A stretch of DNA of 64,000 nucleotides from Candidatus Peregrinibacteria bacterium (GTDB lineage Bacteria; Patescibacteriota; Gracilibacteria; UBA1369; GCA-2718715), in contig JAAZXH010000016.1 of assembly GCA_014240275.1 (NCBI GenBank), positions 41,476 to 105,475 on the forward strand, in the 5' to 3' direction. The notes beneath the pieces are model-generated. The model was not told the DNA's origin. It worked only from the letters and a program-made list of their open reading frames with translations, and made no database searches. The position numbers were made by a program, and so were the translations under genes. Shown here in pieces: positions 8,381 through 16,571 of this stretch (positions are counted from its first letter, which is position 1; each line of letters begins with the position of its first letter).

Positions 8381-8456
8381 GCCATTATAGCTCAGTTGGT
8401 AGAGCGCACCCATGGTAAGGGTGAGGTCTCGGGTTCGATTCCCGATAATGGCTCCA
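8381..8456 (+). tRNA. tRNA-Thr (GGT), with encoded CCA
   Basis: A full cloverleaf can be folded by eye: acceptor GCCATTA/TAATGGC, D-arm GCTC..GAGC, anticodon stem CACCC/GGGTG with loop ATGGTAA (anticodon GGT), T-arm TCGGG TTCGATT CCCGA. The discriminator base is T at 8453 and CCA at 8454-8456 is genomically encoded. Confidence 0.95.
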
Positions 8457-8490
8457 GTTTTCTACTTGGGACTTCATCAATACTGCAAAT

Positions 8491-9201
8491 ATGACTATAA
8501 ACCAAAATACAGCAAAATCCATCAAAACATTAGCAATATGCATGCTAATTTTTGCACCATTTGATCTCCCCTATAGCTACTATCAGCTTCTAAGATGGAT
8601 TATATGTATTAATTCTATTTTCTTTGCTATTCAATACAATAATAACCAAAACAAATATTTAGCACCTTTATTTACAATACTGGCAATCATTTATAACCCA
8701 ATAGCTCCAATCAACATAGAAAAAGAAGTATGGATTTACATCAATGCAATCACACTCCTTTGCATTATTCATCAAGATGTTTTAAAAAATAAAAATAAAA
8801 TCCTAAAATATGTCGAACCACTAAAAAACCCTTACACAAACTTAAAAAAAAAATTAAACGCATTATTTAGCCGACCACTGATTGTGCTATGCCTATTAGT
8901 AGCATTAATAGCCCCTCTTCAAAACAGCCCTTACATACATGATATAGGTAACTTAGCGTTAAATGCAGAAGAGGAAGATTTATTACGCCGTCAAGAAGAT
9001 TACTTTAGATTAGTAGAGAGTCAATCGCGACTACGTGAACTTACTCAAGAAGAAATAGATGTTTACAATAAGGTACAAGCTAAGTACGATATCCTAAAAT
9101 CTAGTCAGGGTGCAGCAGCTACACTCATTCTTACTTGTTTAATATGGTTGTTAATCTATCTTCCTAAAACAATATACAAATACTTTAAAAAACATTTATA
9201 A
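8491..9201 (+). CDS. Small integral membrane protein, DUF6804-like N-terminus
   Basis: 236 residues. The N-terminal 100 residues (four predicted membrane helices with PYSYYQLLRWIIC and IIYNPIAPINIEKEVW) resemble the small integral membrane family DUF6804. The C-terminal part adds a fifth helix at about 127-145, a charged coiled-coil-like segment rich in Glu and Arg (about 155-195), and a final helix before a Lys-rich tail. Function unknown. It follows tRNA-Thr by 35 nt with no obvious promoter and may be co-transcribed with it. The stop is TAA; the same frame stays open beyond it for another 68 codons (next entry). Confidence 0.65.
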   Translation: MTINQNTAKSIKTLAICMLIFAPFDLPYSYYQLLRWIICINSIFFAIQYNNNQNKYLAPLFTILAIIYNPIAPINIEKEVWIYINAITLLCIIHQDVLKNKNKILKYVEPLKNPYTNLKKKLNALFSRPLIVLCLLVALIAPLQNSPYIHDIGNLALNAEEEDLLRRQEDYFRLVESQSRLRELTQEEIDVYNKVQAKYDILKSSQGAAATLILTCLIWLLIYLPKTIYKYFKKHL

Positions 9202-9408
9202 AACTACCACTTTTCAAATCAGATCTATGGCTATACTAATCTAGAAGAGGCCTGCCTTTGGTACGAAAATTTATCAGAGCAAGAAAGAATTCAACTACAA
9301 TACGCCAATCAACCACATTTGAATGTAGCCCATGCAGCCATTTGCGAATTTCAATATGCAGCACTAACTAAAACCCACACTTTACATAGCTTAATTCTTA
9401 AAAAATAA
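9202..9408 (+). pseudogene. Open reading remnant after the DUF6804-like gene
   Basis: Directly after the TAA at 9199-9201 the same frame continues without a stop for 68 codons to a TAA at 9406. The translation looks protein-like (an amphipathic LEEACLWYENLSEQERIQLQ helix followed by NVAHAAICEFQYAAL) but has no ATG, GTG or early TTG start. It is either a decayed small gene, or a former extension of the preceding gene cut off by a nonsense change. A missed frame-shifted start at the ATG at 9227 is also possible, but that frame hits TAG within five codons. Confidence 0.35.
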
Positions 9409-10569
9409 TTAAGCCTCGACTTTTCGCAAACTTAAAACATATAAAATCAGAAAAACATTGCTTAAACAAGCCACAACAAAAAACACAACCTGCAAAGAAA
9501 ATTGTGATGCAACAAGCCCTGTAACAAGCATAATCAAAGATGAAAACACAGTCAAAAACTGACTATTCACAGACAACAAAGTTGAACGCTTAGTATCTTC
9601 AACACGATTATTAATAAAATCTGTAATTGTTGGATTATACAATCCTCTCAAAAAATAAAAAATTGCTACAAACCCAAGAATCAAAACCCAATTTTGAGAC
9701 ATTCCAAAAAACAACAAAAACAAAGTAAACACAAGTGAATGTAACACTAAATATTTATCTATGCTAAACCATTTTCCAACTTGATCCGAATACAAAGCTC
9801 CGAAAGCCCGAAATAAAAAAGTTGCCGCTGCAATTGCACCAAAATATTGTTCTTTTATTCCAAGCTCTATATAAAAGGGCTGTAAATATTGAAATGTAAC
9901 TACAGCTAAAGAACCTATCAGGGCAGAAAACACAAAAATCTTTGAAAATCCAGGAGTTTTAAAACTATAAACCATACTCTCCTTAATATGTTTTACAACC
10001 GACTTCGAAACTTTAGGTATTGAAACCTCAGTCAAAGCGATTATTAAGGGAATAGAAAGTATCGAAAATCCAAACTCTAACAAAAATGGTAAACGCGGCG
10101 ACCAAACATATAAAAAACCACCACTAATGGATGCCAAAACCCAAAAAAGATTCAAATAAAATTCTAATTTACCATAAATCTTTTTAAAACTAGTTTGCCT
10201 ACCACATCTTTTTAATTCATTATAAATAAATGCCACGTCAGCGCCTTGCTTCATAGCTTGACCTGCCCCCATTAAACTGTATCCAAATAAGAAAGCTAAA
10301 AAACTATTAGCAAAGGCAAACACACCAAAACCGGCTGTCATAATCACAGCACCAATTAAAATACTCGTCTTATTACCATAACGATCAGCAAAAATCCCAG
10401 CTGGAATTTGAAACACAGCAGAACAAATCAAAAACCCAGCTACCACAGTCGCAATCTGAGTCAGAGTCAAACCAACCCCAAGCATCAACAACACAAATAC
10501 CCCAATTGAAAAACTCGCATCTTCAGCGACCATAGCAAGCCCCAATAACTTTAAATTTTTGGTGAACAT
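9409..10569 (-). CDS. MFS transporter
   Basis: 386 residues with about 12 hydrophobic segments and the MFS loop 2-3 signature GIFADRYGNKTS at about residues 58-69, plus a paired weaker copy (ALYSDQVGKWFS) in the second half. It looks like a drug/metabolite:proton antiporter type. It lies 5 bp downstream of an ATP-grasp ligase gene and surely shares its transcript, so export of that enzyme's product is the simplest guess. The pair resembles the ligase-exporter logic of BacD/BacE. Confidence 0.85.
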   Translation of the reverse strand: MFTKNLKLLGLAMVAEDASFSIGVFVLLMLGVGLTLTQIATVVAGFLICSAVFQIPAGIFADRYGNKTSILIGAVIMTAGFGVFAFANSFLAFLFGYSLMGAGQAMKQGADVAFIYNELKRCGRQTSFKKIYGKLEFYLNLFWVLASISGGFLYVWSPRLPFLLEFGFSILSIPLIIALTEVSIPKVSKSVVKHIKESMVYSFKTPGFSKIFVFSALIGSLAVVTFQYLQPFYIELGIKEQYFGAIAAATFLFRAFGALYSDQVGKWFSIDKYLVLHSLVFTLFLLFFGMSQNWVLILGFVAIFYFLRGLYNPTITDFINNRVEDTKRSTLLSVNSQFLTVFSSLIMLVTGLVASQFSLQVVFFVVACLSNVFLILYVLSLRKVEA

Positions 10570-10574
10570 AAATT

Positions 10575-11756
10575 CTATTTAAGCAAAATATTATTTGTAA
10601 CCCTTTTTAAGTCTCCCAGAGGATCACTTTGATTCTCAGCAAAAAAATTAACCACATACAAAGCATCTGGCTTATTTGGATACCCAGTTACCTCCTTACC
10701 TATTTCAGACAACGGTATAAAATCTAAGAGTTCAATTAGCGAATTATTTTCCAACTTCTGCAAAACAAAATCAGACTTTGCATATTCGGCATGCATCACT
10801 AACACACCCTTATTTTGAGGTTGGATTTTATATGCAAGATTAAACATTGATGATAAAAAAGCCAAGGGCAAATTCACACCCAAAGCCCTATCATAACCTC
10901 TCAAAATAGGCCCTCCAGCAGATCTAGCAGCAACCTCAATTAATTTAAATTCACCATTTTGAATTTTGAACTCCATGTGAAACAAGGTATTATTCAAACC
11001 TAAATTACTTAAAACATCGTGAATAATATCCTTAAACTGATCCCGAATAGACCTCCAATCAGCAAAACCAGCTAAGGTTGTTTCAAGAGTAAACTGAGGC
11101 TCAGGGCCCAAATATTGGCGAGTCAATAAAATTTCAGAAACTTGAGAATTTAACACAAATCCGTCAGCAGAATACATTTGTCCACCAAAGTATTCTTCCG
11201 CTTGAAAATCAAGATCTTCAGGAAAATCTTGGATCTTAATCTCATTAAAAATTTTAGGTATTTCAAACTGTGAATTAATTTTATATACACCTAAACTATT
11301 TACTCCCCTATTGGGTTTTACAACACAAGGAAATATAAAACCTTCCAAACTACTAGTAAAAGCCTTCAAACTACTTACATCAACAGCAATTGTCTGAACA
11401 GAATATGACTTAGAAGCAAGTTTTTCACGCATCAAAAACTTATTCACAGAGGAATTATTAACTCCCTCAACATTTAATTCTGAGAAACAGAATACTGTTT
11501 GCAACTGGGATGCTAACAAGACCCTATCTTCTAAAAAACTAACTATATAGTCAAACTCAATCTGCAAACCTGAAAGCAACTTTTTACAAGCATCAAAATC
11601 AGCTAAATCACCCTTAAAAGTTTGAACAAAAAATTTCGCAGTAATATCTTCTTCAAGATCAGACAATAAATATAAATCAAAATACTTAGAATTCAATAAA
11701 GACTCATACACAAATTCACGCATCTGACCATAACCAACTATCAAGATTTTTTTCAT
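10575..11756 (-). CDS. ATP-grasp domain ligase
   Basis: 393 residues. An N-terminal Rossmann-like pre-ATP-grasp domain (KKILIVGYGQMREF) leads into the ATP-grasp region: nucleotide-binding lysine in FPCVVKPNRGVNSLGVYK (about 143-160), acidic QAEEYFGGQMYSADGFV, and the metal-binding IEVAARSAGGP near residue 275. Architecture and length match carboxylate-amine ligases such as BacD-type L-amino acid ligases; purine or carbamoyl-phosphate enzymes are less likely given the isolated context. The product would be an amide or peptide of unknown identity. Operonic with the MFS gene downstream. Confidence 0.8.
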   Translation of the reverse strand: MKKILIVGYGQMREFVYESLLNSKYFDLYLLSDLEEDITAKFFVQTFKGDLADFDACKKLLSGLQIEFDYIVSFLEDRVLLASQLQTVFCFSELNVEGVNNSSVNKFLMREKLASKSYSVQTIAVDVSSLKAFTSSLEGFIFPCVVKPNRGVNSLGVYKINSQFEIPKIFNEIKIQDFPEDLDFQAEEYFGGQMYSADGFVLNSQVSEILLTRQYLGPEPQFTLETTLAGFADWRSIRDQFKDIIHDVLSNLGLNNTLFHMEFKIQNGEFKLIEVAARSAGGPILRGYDRALGVNLPLAFLSSMFNLAYKIQPQNKGVLVMHAEYAKSDFVLQKLENNSLIELLDFIPLSEIGKEVTGYPNKPDALYVVNFFAENQSDPLGDLKRVTNNILLK

Positions 11757-11828
11757 GCCAAAACTTATTTATTTATAGCATACAATAAAAAACAAAAGAA
11801 ATATAGTTTACCGCAAACTGATTGTGTA

Positions 11829-13340
11829 TTACTCAGTTGGATCATATTGATCACAACTTGAAATTTTAGTCAAAGGTTGTGCATTCTTTAAAAGAGCCTG
11901 ACATGGCTTAGCAGCACGAGTAACCAAGACTTTTTTAGATGCAGATTCGTACCTTTCAACCACAGAATTGATAGCTTCTATACTAGAAGTATCCATGATT
12001 TTTCCATATTTCAAATCTATAATCACAACTTCTGGGTCGTTTTCAACATCGAAAGAATTTTTAAACTCTAAACTCGATCCAAAAAACAAAACTCCGTTCA
12101 CTTTATAAATCTTTTCACCCTTAGAATTGACAGCTGTTAATACCTTTATTTGCTTACCCTTATCCCAAGCAAAAACTAAAGCCGATACAATCACCCCTAT
12201 TATGACAGCCGTGGCTAAATCAAACACTATAGTAGCTAAACTTGTTAAAACCACCACCACTATATCGCTTGCAGGAAGCTTTCCTTTATATTTAAACGTT
12301 TCCCATTTAAAAGTTGAAACCACTACCATAAACATCAACCCAACTAAACTCGCCAAAGGAATGGCATTCACTAATGGAGCTGCAAATAATAAAAATAGTA
12401 ATAAGCCAAGGCCAGCTATAATACCAGAAAAACGAGTTCTACCTCCCGACTGGGTATTAATAATAGATTGGCCTACCATAGCATCACCTCCCATACCACC
12501 AAACATTCCAACTACTAAGTTACCTAAACCTTGAGCAAAATATTCTTTATTCATTTTACCACGTGTTCCTGTCATCTCATCTAGTACCCGTAGGGTTAAA
12601 GTTGCTTCCGTCAAACCAGCAAGTGAAGCTGTAACCGCATACGGAAAAATTATTTTAAAATTCTCTAAACTCCAAACAAACTCTGGGATATGAAATTTTG
12701 GTAAAGCACCAACCACCGCACCTCCTGCAAAATCTGCAACAGTTTGTAAATGATAAACTCCCTGAGCGTCAAGTAATACTGCAACCAAAGTCATTAAACC
12801 AATACTAACTAAAGCAGACGGGATAGCCTTGGTTACTCGAGGAAAATAGTGAATAATCAACATGGTTAGCCCAACGAACCCAAGCATAATAGCAAAGTCA
12901 AAAACAGGTAGATACACACCTGCTACCTTAAAGAGTTCAAACTGAGATTTAAAAATTAAAATTGCCAAACCATTCAAAAAACCAAGTACCACAGGGTAAG
13001 GTATAATGCGTGTAAATTTACCCAAACGTAAAACCCCACACATAACTTGCATGACTCCCATTAAAAGTACACACGCAAACAAATATTCATTACCATATTG
13101 AGCAATCAAAGGAGCAAGAACCACAGCAATCGCAGCAGTAGAAGAGCTTATCATACCAGGGCGACCGGTAAAAACCGCCGCTACCAAAGCCATAATAATA
13201 GCAGTTTGCAAACTCATTAAAGGAGTTACTCCAGCCACAAAAGCAAAGGCAATCGCCTCTGGAATCAAGGCTAAAGCCACAGTTATACCTGCCAGCAAAT
13301 CTGCTCTAAAAAATTTTCTACTATTTTTGAAACACTTCAT
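11829..13340 (-). CDS. SulP-family anion transporter with STAS domain
   Basis: 503 residues from the ATG at 13340; a TTG four codons earlier is less likely. The N-terminal part has the SulP signature (RADLLAGITVALALIPEAIAFAFVAG) and about 12-14 membrane segments; the C-terminal 110 residues form a STAS domain (VNGVLFFGSSLEF..VVIIDLKYGKIMDTSSIEAI). The family carries sulfate, bicarbonate, chloride or dicarboxylates by symport; the ion cannot be read here. It follows the SDR gene in the same frame and direction, 60 nt away, separated by a hairpin and by two in-frame TGA codons. Confidence 0.9.
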   Translation of the reverse strand: MKCFKNSRKFFRADLLAGITVALALIPEAIAFAFVAGVTPLMSLQTAIIMALVAAVFTGRPGMISSSTAAIAVVLAPLIAQYGNEYLFACVLLMGVMQVMCGVLRLGKFTRIIPYPVVLGFLNGLAILIFKSQFELFKVAGVYLPVFDFAIMLGFVGLTMLIIHYFPRVTKAIPSALVSIGLMTLVAVLLDAQGVYHLQTVADFAGGAVVGALPKFHIPEFVWSLENFKIIFPYAVTASLAGLTEATLTLRVLDEMTGTRGKMNKEYFAQGLGNLVVGMFGGMGGDAMVGQSIINTQSGGRTRFSGIIAGLGLLLFLLFAAPLVNAIPLASLVGLMFMVVVSTFKWETFKYKGKLPASDIVVVVLTSLATIVFDLATAVIIGVIVSALVFAWDKGKQIKVLTAVNSKGEKIYKVNGVLFFGSSLEFKNSFDVENDPEVVIIDLKYGKIMDTSSIEAINSVVERYESASKKVLVTRAAKPCQALLKNAQPLTKISSCDQYDPTE

Positions 13341-13350
13341 TAACTTTTTC

Positions 13351-13374
13351 AAAACTCAAAACATTATGAGTTTT
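13351..13374 (-). other. Perfect inverted repeat between SDR and SulP genes
   Basis: AAAACTCA, 8-nt loop, TGAGTTTT: an exact 8-bp inverted repeat 10 nt upstream of the SulP ATG. It could be a weak terminator for the SDR gene, an operator, or an mRNA hairpin. The T-run after it is only four long, so terminator strength is doubtful. Confidence 0.4.
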
Positions 13375-13400
13375 AAATATAACAAGCTAAACAAAAGATG

Positions 13401-14114
13401 TCAAGAAGAAGCTCCATCATTAATATGGGTAGGCTTCAAATGTACAACTGGCATAGCTAAATTATCACCAGAGACGCACTGCATCATAATTGCAAATGCG
13501 ACATCCTTAAATGAAACAGCTTTTTGTTCAACCAAATTATCAAACCTAATATTGGGAGGAACCACGCACGTCATTTTAATATTATTAGCAGACAAATGCG
13601 GTTGCATAGTTTCTGTAAATCTAATCACTGCAGCCTTATCAGCAGAATATATAGGGCAAGAGCCTTCACTCACACCAGAAATAGAACTTACATTTGCTAT
13701 CACACCCTGCTGCTTCTCGAAAAAATGCGGTAACACAGCCTTAGTTGTATATATCACTGAACGATAAGTTGTATGAATTTCTGCATCAATATTTTCCAAC
13801 AACATGCGAGACAGATCCCACCCTTCTAAACAGTCTGAGGCATTATTAACAACAACATCTACTGTGCCAAATTGCTCAATAACAAGATCTATTGCTCTCT
13901 CACAGGAGTCATAACTTTTCACATCTAACTCTACACAAACATAAGGTGCCTTGATTGCATCCAACTTAGAAGTCAAGTGGACTAAACTATTTACGTTTCG
14001 CGAAGCTAAAACAATTTTAGCTTGAGCTAGAGCAAACTCTAAAGCCAAAACAGAACCTAAGTTACCACTTGCACCAGTGATTAAAACAACTTTGTTTTTA
14101 AAATCAAAAGACAT
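13401..14114 (-). CDS. Short-chain dehydrogenase/reductase (SDR)
   Basis: 237 residues, classical SDR. It has the cofactor motif TGASGNLG at 13-20, NNAS at about 90-93, catalytic Ser in NVSSISG and the Y156-x3-K160 pair in YSADKAA. NAD(P)-dependent oxidoreductase of unknown substrate. The stop is TGA, rare here. The next in-frame stops are also TGA and the frame then merges with the SulP reading frame, but the SDR ends at its normal length, so TGA is taken as a real stop. It is divergent from the lipoprotein at 14213. Confidence 0.88.
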   Translation of the reverse strand: MSFDFKNKVVLITGASGNLGSVLALEFALAQAKIVLASRNVNSLVHLTSKLDAIKAPYVCVELDVKSYDSCERAIDLVIEQFGTVDVVVNNASDCLEGWDLSRMLLENIDAEIHTTYRSVIYTTKAVLPHFFEKQQGVIANVSSISGVSEGSCPIYSADKAAVIRFTETMQPHLSANNIKMTCVVPPNIRFDNLVEQKAVSFKDVAFAIMMQCVSGDNLAMPVVHLKPTHINDGASS

Positions 14115-14163
14115 AGAAAATTATTTATAATCATATTCTAAATCAAAAAAAACAAAAACAATA

Positions 14164-14191
14164 TTGACAAAATTAAAAAAGAAAGTAAAAT
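14164..14191 (+). promoter_or_regulatory. Promoter of the lipoprotein at 14213
   Basis: TTGACA (14164-14169), spacer 16, TAAAAT (14186-14191); the -10 ends 21 nt before the ATG at 14213. Confidence 0.65.
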
Positions 14192-14212
14192 AAAGCCTTA
14201 TAATAAATTCAA

Positions 14213-15193
14213 ATGAAATTCCCATCTGTAAAAAAATTTTTAACCTGTGCTGGATTTTTAGCTTTACAAGCTTGTATGACACCACCTAAATCCAACAAAG
14301 CAAAACTTATCGAAGACTGTGGAGAAATTTGTACTCTTACCAGACACAACATCAACACCATCATTCAACATCCAAAACACAAAAATGGACGCTTACAACT
14401 TACCGATACCCTCACTCATTTTGGTCCAATTAACGCAGATGAAGACATTTTCCCTCACGGATGCCAACGTGAAGCTATTTTAGAACACACCCGCCACGAA
14501 GAAGCCTTTGTTGCAGCCGGAAAGTATTTAGGTCAACTTAGCCTTGAACAACAACAAGCAGATTTCAAATTTAGCTACCCTGGTATAGGGTCCCACATCG
14601 CAGTAATAAGCATGTTTAAAGAAATGATCAATATTAATCCAGACATTGAGACTATCCACCTCTTCGCCCCAGAACTTATAGAAGGCTATTACCTACTCGA
14701 TGCAGTCTTAATCTACCTAAACCAAATTCAATACCTTACCGATTACGAGATCGAACGATTTCAACTTGAAGATACAGTCGAAACCTATATGAAATTTAAG
14801 CTAGATGGAACTACAATCACAATTCATTACCATACAGACCCAAATAGAGAACTTTACATCGAACCAGGAGAACTAGATAACACCGACCTATTGATTCTAC
14901 ACGACCTAGGTCAAAGCGGATCAGTAGAAGCCGCAAAACAAGCAGTTCTAGAGGTAAAACGTAACGGACTAGGACCACAATTAATGCTTGGACCAAACAA
15001 AGCAAGGCAGCTAAAAGAAGCTTACCCAGTATGGGAAGAAGTTGAATATCAACCAGAAATTAAGGTGATTAAAGATTTTAAACGTGATTTTCTTTGCCAA
15101 CATGTTTGTGCAACAGATGCTATAAAAGGGCAGTTCAAATTGTACCCACCAGATTCAGCTACAATGATGGAAATTCAACCAAATAACAAATAA
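14213..15193 (+). CDS. Lipoprotein of unknown function
   Basis: 326 residues. A basic N-terminus and hydrophobic stretch end in LALQAC, placing the lipidated cysteine at residue 21. The mature part contains FSYPGIGSHIAVISMF followed by ETIHLFAPE and later NTDLLILHDLG, an alternation of strand and helix that recalls a Rossmann-like fold, but no cofactor motif can be confirmed. Further cysteines (ECGEIC-like at 36 and 40, and late CQHVC) may form disulfides. I do not recognise the family. It is transcribed alone, followed by tRNA-Ala on the opposite strand. Confidence 0.65.
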   Translation: MKFPSVKKFLTCAGFLALQACMTPPKSNKAKLIEDCGEICTLTRHNINTIIQHPKHKNGRLQLTDTLTHFGPINADEDIFPHGCQREAILEHTRHEEAFVAAGKYLGQLSLEQQQADFKFSYPGIGSHIAVISMFKEMININPDIETIHLFAPELIEGYYLLDAVLIYLNQIQYLTDYEIERFQLEDTVETYMKFKLDGTTITIHYHTDPNRELYIEPGELDNTDLLILHDLGQSGSVEAAKQAVLEVKRNGLGPQLMLGPNKARQLKEAYPVWEEVEYQPEIKVIKDFKRDFLCQHVCATDAIKGQFKLYPPDSATMMEIQPNNK

Positions 15194-15197
15194 ATTT

Positions 15198-15274
<77 letters not shown>

Positions 15275-15321
15275 AAAATGTAACCAAATTATAAGCCATA
15301 TCAACAAATATTCAAGTTGAA

Positions 15322-16485
15322 TTATTTTAAATTAAAAAACTCCTCCAAAAAACAAAATAAAACCCAAAGCAAAACAAAAACAAATTCCAAAGACCACTCT
15401 ACCTTAAACAAAATCCACAGAGCGTCTAATAATTGGTTAAGACAAATCCAAAACAAACCAGACACCACAGGTATCACTGTAAAAAATGAAGCAAACAACA
15501 AAGTAAAATCAAAAAAATACAACAAAGGAATTATTAAAATATTAACCCAAATTCCTAAAAAAGTGACTTCATAGCCTTTCAAGAATAAAAAAACATTCAC
15601 AAGTGCCATACTACAGAAGCCAATTTTAATTGCATCCAAAAACTCTAAATTACTGGTGACTTTTAAAAATTTCACAGCCAGCAAAACACCAACAAAAGCT
15701 AAAAAAGACAACTGCAAACTAAAGCTATATAAAATTGCAAAAGGCCACACAGCTGAAAACAACCAAAATAATAACAAGAACAATTGCCAAAAACTGATCT
15801 GTGGAAACCTTTTCAATATCAAATACACCATAACGGCCCTTGCAATTGGGGGTTCAAAACCAACTTGCACAAAATAAAAAAACAATAAGATACAAATTAT
15901 CCAACGACTAATATAAAAAGGTATGTAAGCCAAAAACAGCCCCAAAAACTCTACCAAAAAAGCAATATTCTGACCAGAAGCTACTACCAAATGAGTTACC
16001 TGAGTTCTTAAAAAAACTTCCATTTGCTGGTTTTCAAACACCAAATCATTTCCTAGCAACATTCCAAAAAAAAGCTGTAAATTATCAAAATCCAAATTCT
16101 TAAAAAACACAGTCTGCAAATCCAAATTAAAACTTAACCAAGGCTTAAAATGCCAATCTAGACCAACTAGAGAAACCTTTCCAAATTGATTAATCGCGCG
16201 CCTAGACAAACAATAGTTTTCCTCTAAGCATGGAAAAAAATTAAATTTAGCTTGTATGACATTAAACCAGTCAAGTTCTAAATCATCATGCAATTGGACT
16301 CTACCAAAAGCTATAACTGGATCCAAAACTAAAACACACAAATTCACTGAGCGTTTATGCAAAAATTTTTTTGGCAATTCACAAACCATTCCAATCCCAT
16401 CGAACTGATCAGTAATAGACTCCCAAGCCTCTAAATTTGCCTGTCCATTTAAAATAAATAACAAAAACCATATAATCCATTTCAT
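15322..16485 (-). CDS. comEC: ComEC/Rec2-family DNA uptake channel
   Basis: 387 residues from the ATG at 16485; a TTG start at 16503 is possible. An N-terminal hydrophobic segment and an extracytoplasmic part lead into the Competence domain. Its hallmark FFGMLLGNDLVF..LRTQVTHLVVASGQNIAFL aligns with the family LLLGxxxxF..F..xGxxHLLAISGxH pattern, and FEPPIARAVMVYLI matches the conserved PxxRA motif. About eight membrane segments follow. The C-terminal metallo-beta-lactamase-like domain seen in larger ComEC proteins is absent. Role: inner-membrane channel for single-stranded DNA, plausibly a nucleotide source for a reduced genome. It is upstream of tRNA-Ala on the same strand. Confidence 0.82.
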   Translation of the reverse strand: MKWIIWFLLFILNGQANLEAWESITDQFDGIGMVCELPKKFLHKRSVNLCVLVLDPVIAFGRVQLHDDLELDWFNVIQAKFNFFPCLEENYCLSRRAINQFGKVSLVGLDWHFKPWLSFNLDLQTVFFKNLDFDNLQLFFGMLLGNDLVFENQQMEVFLRTQVTHLVVASGQNIAFLVEFLGLFLAYIPFYISRWIICILLFFYFVQVGFEPPIARAVMVYLILKRFPQISFWQLFLLLFWLFSAVWPFAILYSFSLQLSFLAFVGVLLAVKFLKVTSNLEFLDAIKIGFCSMALVNVFLFLKGYEVTFLGIWVNILIIPLLYFFDFTLLFASFFTVIPVVSGLFWICLNQLLDALWILFKVEWSLEFVFVLLWVLFCFLEEFFNLK

Positions 16486-16571
16486 AAGACAATCATAACG
16501 CAATCAAAATTTAACTTTCTAAACTTTGCAATTTACAAAATTTATAGTAAAGTAAATAAGTAAAAGCGACC

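Noticed and set aside
8264-8494. Open frame across tRNA-Thr
   Set aside because: It is produced by the tRNA sequence, which folds as a complete tRNA-Thr.
9409-14114. A large biosynthetic cluster including SulP, SDR, ATP-grasp and MFS
   Set aside because: Only the ATP-grasp and MFS genes are tightly linked; the SulP and SDR genes are separated from them by a 72-nt gap and have no functional link that I can show.
15317-15877. Lys/Asn-rich plus-strand frames opposite comEC
   Set aside because: Low-complexity antisense of hydrophobic membrane codons; comEC on the minus strand has conserved motifs.
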